8,679 nucleotides of DNA, taken from an uncultured Bacteroidales bacterium (GTDB taxonomy: Bacteria > Bacteroidota > Bacteroidia > Bacteroidales > UBA3663). Positions within the stretch are counted from its first letter, which is position 1. Each line of letters opens with the position of its first letter. A program made the translations under genes and the position numbers. Location of the stretch: the NCBI GenBank assembly GCA_905236195.1, contig CAJOOX010000031.1:1-8679 (forward strand). Reading direction: 5' to 3'. The notes below the pieces were generated by a model, which saw nothing but the letters and a program-made list of their open reading frames with translations, had not been told where the DNA came from and ran no database searches. Shown here piece by piece: positions 1 through 5,594 of the stretch.

Positions 1-595
1 AGATTTCGTCGAGAGCCTCTTCCTTTGACTTCCACCCCTGGTTGGCATCGACTGTGAGGGGCAGGTCGGTAACCTCGCGGATTGAAGCGATGAGTTCCTT
101 GTCGCCCGGCACACCGACCTTCACCTTCAGGCGATGGTATTGTCCGGCCACCTCAAGCGTCTTGGCCCGTACGTTCTCGGGTGTGTCGATGCCGATAGTA
201 AATGTGGTGGGAAGACCCTCACGGCGAAGCGAGAGCGGACTCAGACCCCAGAGTTTCCAGAGGGGCATGCCTGCTGTTTTGCCCTGCAGGTCGTGGAGTG
301 CAATATCGACGGCAGCTTTGGCAGCCCAGTCTCCCGGGGAAAGGGTGTCCAGGTAGGCGTGTATGTCGCTCATCGCAAAGGGATCGTGGAACGGGGAAAG
401 ATCCACCTTGTCCAAAAAGGCAAGCACACTCTGGATGGACTCGCCGAGATAGGGAGGCATGGAGGCCTCGCCGTAACCCGTGATGCCCTCGTGTGTGACG
501 GAAAGGAGCACATCGGGTGTCTCCGAGCGCGAGAAGCCGGCCACCGTGAAGGTGTGCTTCAATTGAAGCGGATAGGCAGTATAACTTAGTTTCAT
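1..595 (-). CDS. Dipeptide epimerase (L-Ala-D/L-Glu epimerase-like), 3' end beyond window
   Basis: This is the first 198 codons of an enolase-superfamily enzyme of the muconate-lactonizing/dipeptide-epimerase subgroup, read from an ATG at 595 down to the window edge without a stop. Visible in order: the capping-domain motif GYGEA (residues 40-44), a helix with AAKAAVDIALHDL (about 91-103), the specificity-type segment TFTIGID (131-137), the catalytic KxK pair LKVKVG (K157 and K159) at the end of a barrel strand, and TVDANQGW, where D183 should be the first Mg2+ ligand. The remaining metal ligands (E and D) and the second catalytic lysine lie outside the window. Family members invert the alpha-carbon of dipeptides, classically L-Ala-D-Glu from recycled murein, in the cytoplasm. 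Exact dipeptide specificity cannot be read here. The gene is divergent from addB and has its own promoter at 659-693. The start fits because a typical beta-strand N-terminus (MKLSYTAYPLQLK) begins there. Confidence 0.9.
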   Translation of the reverse strand, partial: MKLSYTAYPLQLKHTFTVAGFSRSETPDVLLSVTHEGITGYGEASMPPYLGESIQSVLAFLDKVDLSPFHDPFAMSDIHAYLDTLSPGDWAAKAAVDIALHDLQGKTAGMPLWKLWGLSPLSLRREGLPTTFTIGIDTPENVRAKTLEVAGQYHRLKVKVGVPGDKELIASIREVTDLPLTVDANQGWKSKEEALDEI

Positions 596-658
596 GCGTT
601 TGCGGGGGAGGCGTCTGCTTTTGGTACAAAAGGACGCACAGTTCCCTCTTTACGGCCG

Positions 659-693
659 CAAAGATAGTCTTTTTTATCGAGAAAATCGACAAA
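659..693 (-). promoter_or_regulatory. Predicted Bacteroidota promoter of the epimerase gene
   Basis: On the minus strand, TATCTTTG (666 down to 659) matches the Bacteroidota -7 consensus TAnnTTTG exactly. A TTTG (693 down to 690) lies 23 nt upstream, slightly longer than the usual 19-21 nt spacer. Transcription would start near 652 and leave a leader of roughly 55-60 nt before the ATG at 595. The spacer contains two TCGA sites (677-680 and 686-689). Confidence 0.6.
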
Positions 694-712
694 TATTGAA
701 TTTTTTTTTGAA

Positions 713-748
713 TTTGAAGGCAGAATCGGAAAAAAAAGCATATCTTTG
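713..748 (+). promoter_or_regulatory. Predicted Bacteroidota promoter of addB, very close to the start codon
   Basis: TATCTTTG at 741-748 is an exact TAnnTTTG -7 box. The nearest suitable TTTG (-33 box) is at 713-716, giving a spacer of 24 nt, a little longer than the canonical 19-21. Another TTTG at 707-710 is farther away. The addB start codon begins at 753, only five bases after the box, so the predicted transcript has almost no 5' leader. The -7 octamer is identical to the one on the opposite strand at 659-666. Confidence 0.55.
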
Positions 749-752
749 TGGC

Positions 753-3665
753 ATGAAAGAGTTTCTCCGAATCGTTGCAGAGCACTATTTGCTTCAGAGC
801 GAAAACCTGCCGCCTGCCCGTAGGGCGGTGGCCCTGGCTTCGCATCTGTTTGTCTTCCCCAACCGGAGAAGCGCCCTCTTCATGGAGCACTATCTGACCC
901 AGTCGGTCCAGACCCCGGTCTTTGCGCCCCGTACTACCACCATTGCCGACATCTTCACCCAGTTCTCAGACCTGCGCGTGCTGGACCGTACAGAACTGCT
1001 GTTCCGGCTCTACAACCTGTACCGCCGGCTTTCGAAGAGCGGCGAGACGTTCGACAATTTCGTGTTCTGGGGCGATATCCTGCTGAGCGATTTCAACGAT
1101 GTGGACGAATATATGGTGGACGCCAGGAGGCTCTTCACCAACATACGCGACCTGAAGGAAATAGACCTGCGCTACGGAACGATGACCGACGAGGAACGGG
1201 CCGTGGTAGAACGTTTCTGGAAGAGTGTGGCCCAGATGAGCGAGGAGCGTAAGAAACAGGTCTTCGAGGAGACCTGGAGCATCCTCTACGACCTCTACAA
1301 GACCTTTCGCGAAGAGCTGCGGAGCGAGGGCCTGGCCTATGAGGGTATGCTCGAAAGGGAAGTGATTGAGGACTATTGCCAGGCAGAATACGGCATCTGG
1401 AACAGCGCCGACCCGCGCCAGCTGCTCCATGCCGACAAGATTGTCTTTGTGGGACTGACGGCCATCACTGAAACCGAACGCGCCCTGATGAAATGGCTGC
1501 AGAAAGAGGGGCTGGCCGAGTTCTGCTGGGACTATGACGACCCGCGTCTGCACGAGGGCGACATGAAGTCGCAGGGCGCCTTCTTCACCCGTCGCAACCT
1601 GACGGATTTCCCAGATGCGATAGGCGGGGACGAACGGGCGGGAACTCTGGTGCCTGATGCCGAAAAGGAATTCAACGTCTATGTGGTGCCGTCCGGCGTC
1701 GGACAGACTCATGTGGCCGCCAGGCAGTTACGCGACTGGAATCTGCAGACTCCGGAGGAAGCCTTCCGTACGGCGGTAGTGCTGCCGGCCGAGAATCTGA
1801 TGTTGCCCATGGTGTATGCCCTGCCGGCCGAAATCCCGTCCTACAATATAACTATGGGCTACAGCCTCAAGGGAACCGCTGTGTCGGCCTTTATGGACCA
1901 TCTGGCCAACCTGCAGCAGACTTGCCGCATGAGCGCGGGAGAGCCCGTCTTCTTCTACAAGAGTGTACTGCCCCTGCTGACCCACCATTTCACGCTCAGC
2001 ATCACGGGCGACAAAGCGCTCGACCTTACCCAGGAAATCAACCGTCAGAACCGTTATGTGGTGCCCCGTTCGATGCTGGAAGGAGACGCTTGGCTGAAAC
2101 TCGTCTTCAAGTCCGTAGGAAACGTGGACGAGGCGATTGACTATGTGCTGAAAATCTTCAGATTCCTGACGCATTGTGTGATTGAAGACAGGGAAGAGGT
2201 CCAGTTTACCGTATTCGACCGCGAGTTTCTGAAAGCCTATGTCGAGGTGGTGGAGAAACTGGCCGGACTGGTGGCGAATGTGGAATGGACCTTCAATGTA
2301 CAGACCTTCTTTCATATGATTCGTCAACTCACACGCGGCCTGTCGGTTCCCTTCTCGGGCGAACCCCTGAGCGGCCTCCAGCTGATGGGTGTGCTGGAAA
2401 CGCGCGGCCTGGATTTCGACCGTGTGATTGTGCTCTCGATGAACGAAGGGGTGTTCCCGGCCAAGACGTCCGTCAATACGTTCGTCCCGATGTCGTTGCG
2501 CCAGGCCTTCCATCTGCCCACCCGCCAGCATCGCGACGCTGTGTTCGCCTACCATTTCTACCGTCTGCTCTCGCGTGCACGGCAGGTGACCCTCATCTGC
2601 GACTCGCGGGCCGACGGTCTGCAGTCAGGCGAGGAGTCTCGCTACCTGATGCAGCTCCGCTATCTCTATAATATCGATCTCGCGGCCCATACTCATTTTG
2701 TCCACTACGAACCCGGTCAGGTGGAGGTGAAGCCGATTCAGATTGACAAGACGCCCGAGGTGATGGAACTGCTGGACCGTTATCGGGCCGGCGGCTCCAG
2801 ACACTTCTCGGCAACAGCCTTCAAAATCTATCGCAACTGTACGCTCCAGTTCTACTTCAGTTATGTGAAAGACCTCAGGGAGGAGGACGAGGTGCAGGAG
2901 GAAATGGACAGCGGCGTGTTCGGAGACATATACCACAGCATAATGGAGAAACTCTACCGGCCGCTGTTGGGCAGAGAACTGCAAAGCGATGTGTTCCGCA
3001 ACCTTGCTGCCGACGGGACACATATATATAATATGGTGTACGATGAATTCCGCGAGCAGCTGGGTGTGACCGAACTGACGGGCTATCACAGACTGGTGGT
3101 CGATACCGTTGTCACCTATGTGCGTAACACCCTGCGGCACGATGCCGGACTGTCGCCCCTCACATTAGCGGCCCTGGAGCACAGCGAGGAGTTCGACTAT
3201 GAGGTGTCTTCCGGACTCAGAATCCGGCTCAAGGGTATCTATGACCGTATCGACGTGGCCCGGGGGTCGCTGAGAATTGTCGACTACAAGACGTCCAGCC
3301 CCAAAAATAAACTGAAACTCCCGACCTCGGACGAAGCCTTTCAGGTGATGCTCTACGGCATGATGATGCTCAAGCATCCGCCCCGGCAACTGCAGAAGGC
3401 CCGTATAGACCCCGGACACTGTAAACTGGAGGGACACCTATACCATGTCCGACGGTTCACAGAGCCGACGGTCTCGACTTCGCTGACCGGAGAGGAGGGT
3501 GAACTGCACGACCTGCGCGACAGGATGCCGGAATTCGAACAGGGTTTCCGCGAGATGGTGACCGAGATTTTCAACCCCGCAATGCCCTTCATCCAGGCCG
3601 ATAAAAAGAACTGTCTTTACTGTCCGTTCACGGAAATCTGTCAGAGACCTCCACGCGAATTTTAA
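753..3665 (+). CDS. addB: AddB-like PD-(D/E)XK nuclease/inactivated helicase subunit with iron-staple cysteines
   Basis: The 970-residue protein matches the AddB side of AddAB, the helicase-nuclease that resects double-strand breaks for RecA recombination. The N-terminus carries FVFPNRRS (33-40) but no P-loop, so this subunit is probably not an ATPase. A UvrD-like motif region ETRGLDFD...MNEGVFP spans 549-569. The C-terminal nuclease has YHSIMEK (H728, E732), the catalytic set D831 (in IYDRID), D844 and K846 (DYKT), and four cysteines: C696 and C954-x2-C957-x5-C963. Those cysteines fit the 4Fe-4S 'iron staple' of B. subtilis AddB, including the last spacing. The frame is open upstream to an ATG at 594, but that extension is AT-rich, overlaps the epimerase start and the promoter, and precedes a typical family N-terminus at 753 (MKEFLRIVAEHY), so 753 is chosen. 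No addA-like gene is adjacent within the window. A sigma-factor gene follows after 51 nt with no recognisable promoter or terminator between. Confidence 0.88.
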   Translation: MKEFLRIVAEHYLLQSENLPPARRAVALASHLFVFPNRRSALFMEHYLTQSVQTPVFAPRTTTIADIFTQFSDLRVLDRTELLFRLYNLYRRLSKSGETFDNFVFWGDILLSDFNDVDEYMVDARRLFTNIRDLKEIDLRYGTMTDEERAVVERFWKSVAQMSEERKKQVFEETWSILYDLYKTFREELRSEGLAYEGMLEREVIEDYCQAEYGIWNSADPRQLLHADKIVFVGLTAITETERALMKWLQKEGLAEFCWDYDDPRLHEGDMKSQGAFFTRRNLTDFPDAIGGDERAGTLVPDAEKEFNVYVVPSGVGQTHVAARQLRDWNLQTPEEAFRTAVVLPAENLMLPMVYALPAEIPSYNITMGYSLKGTAVSAFMDHLANLQQTCRMSAGEPVFFYKSVLPLLTHHFTLSITGDKALDLTQEINRQNRYVVPRSMLEGDAWLKLVFKSVGNVDEAIDYVLKIFRFLTHCVIEDREEVQFTVFDREFLKAYVEVVEKLAGLVANVEWTFNVQTFFHMIRQLTRGLSVPFSGEPLSGLQLMGVLETRGLDFDRVIVLSMNEGVFPAKTSVNTFVPMSLRQAFHLPTRQHRDAVFAYHFYRLLSRARQVTLICDSRADGLQSGEESRYLMQLRYLYNIDLAAHTHFVHYEPGQVEVKPIQIDKTPEVMELLDRYRAGGSRHFSATAFKIYRNCTLQFYFSYVKDLREEDEVQEEMDSGVFGDIYHSIMEKLYRPLLGRELQSDVFRNLAADGTHIYNMVYDEFREQLGVTELTGYHRLVVDTVVTYVRNTLRHDAGLSPLTLAALEHSEEFDYEVSSGLRIRLKGIYDRIDVARGSLRIVDYKTSSPKNKLKLPTSDEAFQVMLYGMMMLKHPPRQLQKARIDPGHCKLEGHLYHVRRFTEPTVSTSLTGEEGELHDLRDRMPEFEQGFREMVTEIFNPAMPFIQADKKNCLYCPFTEICQRPPREF

Positions 3666-3716
3666 ACTATTCATCCCCAATAACGTCCAAAAGACGAGAT
3701 AAGTCAATACACAACA

Positions 3717-4283
3717 ATGTCCAAAACGACCAATGCATCGGAAGAGGCGCAGCTGACGGCCCTGCTGACGGATCCGGAGACCCGCCGTAGCGCATTTACG
3801 CGTATGGTTGGCATCTATCAGGAACAACTCTACTGGCAGATTCGTAAACTGCTGATTTCGCATGATGACACAGCCGATGTGCTGCAGAATACATTCCTGA
3901 AGGCATGGACCAACCTCGACAGTTTCCGGGGTGACGCTAAAATCTCAACCTGGCTCTACTCGATAGCCCACAACGAGTCGATTACCTTCCTCCAGAAACG
4001 TCAGGCGGAACAGGATATGACCCAGAGCGACCCCGAGGGATATCTGATGGACCAGTTGCAGGCCGACAAATACTTCGACGGCGACGAGACCCAACGTACC
4101 CTGCTGATGGCCATCGCGACCCTTCCAGCCAAACAGCGCCAGGTTTTCAATATGCGCTATTTCGACGATATGCCTTACGAACAGATTTCCGAGATTCTCA
4201 ACACCTCGGTCGGGGCTCTCAAGGCAAGTTACCATTTCGCCGCAGAGAAAATCGCCGATTATTTCCACAACCGCGAGTTGTGA
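3717..4283 (+). CDS. ECF-type RNA polymerase sigma factor
   Basis: A 188-residue sigma-70-family protein of the extracytoplasmic-function size class. Region 2 covers about residues 27-97: the core-binding segment DTADVLQNTFLKAW (51-64) is followed by FRGDAKISTWLYSIAHN (70-86), the expected -10 recognition part. Region 4 covers about 126-180, with LPAKQRQVFNMRYFDD (136-151) and the helix-turn-helix PYEQISEILNTSVGALKASY (153-172) for -35 recognition. Region 3 and region 1.1 are absent, as is typical. It should direct core polymerase to a small regulon. The next gene encodes a single-pass membrane protein and the one after a secreted helical protein, the usual context for a sigma factor controlled from the envelope. 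The start at 3717 follows an A-rich leader (CAATACACAACA) without a Shine-Dalgarno site. No TAnnTTTG box lies between addB and this gene, so transcription may come through addB or from a promoter inside it. Confidence 0.93.
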   Translation: MSKTTNASEEAQLTALLTDPETRRSAFTRMVGIYQEQLYWQIRKLLISHDDTADVLQNTFLKAWTNLDSFRGDAKISTWLYSIAHNESITFLQKRQAEQDMTQSDPEGYLMDQLQADKYFDGDETQRTLLMAIATLPAKQRQVFNMRYFDDMPYEQISEILNTSVGALKASYHFAAEKIADYFHNREL

Positions 4284-4309
4284 AAAGAAAATTGAAAACA
4301 AGTTTTAAA

Positions 4310-4326
4310 CCTTCTCTGACAGAAGG
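4310..4326 (+). other. Small hairpin between sigma-factor and anti-sigma genes
   Basis: CCTTCT (4310-4315) and AGAAGG (4321-4326) form a perfect 6-bp stem with a CTGAC loop. No T-tract follows, so it is not a standard terminator. It could tune the ratio of the two products through pausing, processing or mRNA stability, but nothing beyond the pairing shows this. An AAGGAG-like string at 4323-4328 is partly inside the stem and 25 nt from the next ATG, too far to be a ribosome site. Confidence 0.4.
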
Positions 4327-4330
4327 AGTC

Positions 4331-4359
4331 TTAACAACAAAATAAAAACAAATATGAAA
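4331..4359 (+). promoter_or_regulatory. A-rich translation-initiation leader of the anti-sigma gene
   Basis: The leader runs from TTAACAACAA into the start of the gene and ends in AAAAACAAATATGAAA (4344-4359), which includes the ATG at 4354. It contains no Shine-Dalgarno motif and matches the AT-rich, unstructured leaders common in Bacteroidota. The same 16 bases recur exactly at the next gene's start (4800-4815). This repeat supports both start codons. Confidence 0.55.
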
Positions 4360-4755
4360 CAGATAAAAATGAACGATTGGAAAGAACCTGATTTCGGTAC
4401 TCGCGAGACAGGAATGAAGGTGCCCGATGGATTCTTCGCCGACTTCCAGCAGTCGCTGGAACTCAAGATTGACGAGCTGGAAGCCCGGAAAGTAAGAGAG
4501 GAAGCTCCTTCCATCCTGTCGGAACAGCAACACCGCAGCCACCGTCTTCCGTGGTGGAGCGTGGCAGCAAGCGTTGCGCTCATAGCGGGTCTCTTCGTCT
4601 GGTTCAATCCTGCAAAAACAACCGATCCCAACGCTCCCGAATCCTATATGCCGGTAGCAGAAGCTATGGTTGAAAACTCCGACCTCAGCGAGTCGATGAT
4701 GTTGGCCTCCCTCTCGGATTACGATATCTACGAAGCCCTTTATGCCGAAGACTGA
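4354..4755 (+). CDS. Single-pass membrane protein, likely anti-sigma factor
   Basis: A 133-residue protein with a soluble N-terminus (1-65), one membrane segment (about 67-84, PWWSVAASVALIAGLFVWF) and a short C-terminal domain. The basic stretch HRSHR (60-64) just before the membrane segment predicts N-in/C-out topology. The cytoplasmic part contains KVPDGFFADFQQSLELKID (22-40), an amphipathic 'VPxGyF' helix that I associate with small membrane proteins encoded next to ECF sigma genes in Bacteroidota. This is recollection, not a database match. No zinc-binding HxxxCxxC anti-sigma motif is present. The outer part is acidic and ends in LSDYDIYEALYAED (120-133). Position directly after the sigma gene (70 nt gap) argues for an anti-sigma role: the N-terminal domain would hold the sigma factor at the inner membrane and the C-terminal part would sense the periplasm. 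An alternative start is the ATG at 4369; 4354 is preferred because of its leader. Function is inferred, not proven. Confidence 0.72.
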   Translation: MKQIKMNDWKEPDFGTRETGMKVPDGFFADFQQSLELKIDELEARKVREEAPSILSEQQHRSHRLPWWSVAASVALIAGLFVWFNPAKTTDPNAPESYMPVAEAMVENSDLSESMMLASLSDYDIYEALYAED

Positions 4756-4766
4756 CCAACAGACAA

Positions 4767-4780
4767 CCCGATTCCCGATT
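4767..4780 (+). repeat. Perfect tandem 7-bp repeat (CCCGATT twice)
   Basis: CCCGATT at 4767-4773 is followed immediately by an identical copy at 4774-4780, in the 54-nt gap between the anti-sigma and Spy-like genes. It may be a slippage duplication or a small binding site. No function can be assigned. Confidence 0.45.
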
Positions 4781-4815
4781 AACAACAACGAAATAAAACA
4801 AAAACAAATATGAAA
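4779..4815 (+). promoter_or_regulatory. A-rich translation-initiation leader of the periplasmic gene
   Basis: This leader begins TTAACAACAA like the one at 4331 and ends in the same AAAAACAAATATGAAA (4800-4815), with the ATG at 4810. It is eight bases longer because of an extra ACGAAATA-like insert. It lacks a Shine-Dalgarno motif. The match suggests the two genes share an initiation rate or arose from a copied leader. Confidence 0.5.
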
Positions 4816-5328
4816 TCACTATTGTCAATGATTCTGGCCATCCTGATGGGGGCTACATTATCGATGGCACAAGAAGGCCCGAATCCCGAAACAGGGGAGA
4901 AGCAGCCTTCGTTTGAGGAATTCCTCCGCCACAAGACCGATTATATCGTCACGGAGATGAAACTCGACGATGCTACCGCCCAGAAGTTCCGCCCGCTCTA
5001 CGAGGAACTGCAGAAGGCCAAGGGAGCTCTCTTCCAGAAGTACGGCAACGCCTTCCGCGACCTGCGACGCGAGATGAAGAAGACCAACGGCCAGGTTTCC
5101 GACGAGCTTTACCTCAGGACCGTCAAGAACGAAGCCCAACTCAACTTCGAGGATGCCCAGTTGGAGCGCGACTATCTGAACAAATTCGAAATGGTGCTCA
5201 CGCCCAAACAGCTCTATGAGTATGTAAAGGCAGAAAAGCACTTCAAGGCACAGTTCTGGAACAAGGGTAAACAGGGAAACGGAAAGAAAGACCAAAGCAC
5301 GCGCAAAGGAGAGAGCAAGCGTAACTGA
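4810..5328 (+). CDS. Secreted Spy/CpxP-like helical protein, possible envelope sensor or chaperone
   Basis: The 172-residue product begins with a classic signal peptide (MKSLLSMILAILMGATLSMA), with likely cleavage after A20 before QEG. The mature part is almost entirely charged, alpha-helical sequence: KLDDATAQKFRPLYEELQKA (51-70), a basic central helix (82-91) and MVLTPKQLYEYVKAEKHF (128-145). The two segments KLDDATAQ and VLTPKQ resemble the paired LTxxQ-type motifs of the Spy/CpxP/ZraP superfamily, whose members form helical-hairpin dimers in the periplasm and act as chaperones or stress/metal sensors. The match is degenerate in the first copy, so family membership is likely but not certain. 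The tail (151-172) is lysine/arginine-rich and probably disordered. There are few histidines (H41, H144) and no mature cysteines, so metal binding is not obvious. As third gene of the sigma/anti-sigma cassette it is a plausible co-sensor or the regulon's effector. No terminator hairpin is obvious after it. Confidence 0.7.
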   Translation: MKSLLSMILAILMGATLSMAQEGPNPETGEKQPSFEEFLRHKTDYIVTEMKLDDATAQKFRPLYEELQKAKGALFQKYGNAFRDLRREMKKTNGQVSDELYLRTVKNEAQLNFEDAQLERDYLNKFEMVLTPKQLYEYVKAEKHFKAQFWNKGKQGNGKKDQSTRKGESKRN

Positions 5329-5370
5329 TTGCATCATCCGGCGCTTAGCATTTCATTCTCCAAATTTCCC

Positions 5371-5405
5371 AAAACAGACAAAGAATGCCCCGAAAAACAG
5401 ACAAA
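5371..5405 (+). repeat. Direct repeat AAAACAGACAAA, 23-bp period
   Basis: AAAACAGACAAA occurs at 5371-5382 and again at 5394-5405, exact over 12 bases. The 23-bp period is close to two helical turns, which places both copies on roughly the same DNA face, 55-90 bp upstream of the promoter's -33 box. It could be an activator site or an A-tract UP-like element. It could equally be coincidence in an A-rich region. Confidence 0.4.
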
Positions 5406-5459
5406 ATGTATCAAAAAATGGCAAAATTGTGAAGAAAACTCAATAATTTCAAAAAAAGT

Positions 5460-5491
5460 TTTGGTAATTTGAAAAATTAGCTCTATATTTG
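5460..5491 (+). promoter_or_regulatory. Bacteroidota consensus promoter for yhcH-glgB
   Basis: TTTG at 5460-5463 and TATATTTG at 5484-5491 match the -33 and -7 consensus (TTTG and TAnnTTTG) with a 20-nt spacer, inside the canonical 19-21 range. Transcription should start around 5496-5499 and give a leader of about 95-100 nt before the ATG at 5595. This is the best promoter match in the window. Confidence 0.82.
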
Positions 5492-5522
5492 CAGCGAGAT
5501 TCCGAACACGGGATTTCGCTGT
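5491..5522 (+). other. Near-perfect inverted repeat just after the -7 box
   Basis: AGCGAGATTCCG (5493-5504) pairs with CGGGATTTCGCT (5509-5520) around an AACA loop: 12 pairs, two of them G-T wobbles, extendable by C5492-G5521 and G5491-T5522. It begins where the -7 box ends and spans the predicted start site, so it may act as a DNA operator. Only its inner 8 pairs or so would be in the RNA if transcription starts near 5497. Confidence 0.6.
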
Positions 5523-5554
5523 TTCGCGTTTAAACTTAAACTCGAATGCGAAAC
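5521..5554 (+). other. Leader stem-loop GTTTCGC...GCGAAAC
   Basis: GTTTCGC (5521-5527) pairs perfectly with GCGAAAC (5548-5554). Four further pairs (two G-T wobbles) continue the stem inward to T5531-G5544, leaving a 12-nt AT-rich loop. The whole element lies in the predicted 5' leader of yhcH-glgB. It is not followed by a T-tract, so it is not a terminator. It may stabilise the mRNA or be a regulatory structure. Confidence 0.5.
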
Positions 5555-5594
5555 CATACAAAGTTCATAATATTCACGCATTAATTTAGAAGCT

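Larger units (their letters stand above)
5329..5594. other. AT-rich 266-nt regulatory gap before the yhcH-glgB operon
   Basis: No gene is visible here. The first part (5329-5460) is A-rich and contains a 12-bp direct repeat; the second part holds a strong promoter and two inverted repeats, annotated separately. No GC-rich hairpin with a T-tract follows the Spy-like gene, so how the upstream transcript ends is unclear. Confidence 0.7.

Noticed and set aside
134..589. Plus-strand open frames opposite the epimerase gene
   Set aside because: The minus-strand frame has enolase-superfamily catalytic motifs; the plus-strand frames are its shadows.
594..752. In-frame N-terminal extension of addB to an ATG at 594
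   Set aside because: It crosses both promoter boxes and overlaps the epimerase start codon. The encoded sequence is low-complexity and unlike the family N-terminus, which begins at 753.
219..890. Minus-strand open frame spanning the epimerase/addB boundary
   Set aside because: It is in a different frame from the clear epimerase, runs through the divergent promoter region and into addB, and encodes no recognisable protein.
1728..2555. Minus-strand open frame of 275 codons inside addB, and similar ones at 966-1712 and 2625-3140
   Set aside because: These are antisense shadows of addB with no domain motifs, no leader and no promoter.
4321..4328. AGAAGGAG as a Shine-Dalgarno site
   Set aside because: It is 25 nt from the nearest start codon, partly inside a hairpin, and no small frame begins at a suitable distance.
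5329..5460. Terminator after the Spy-like gene
   Set aside because: No GC-rich stem followed by a T-tract could be found on the plus strand in this stretch.
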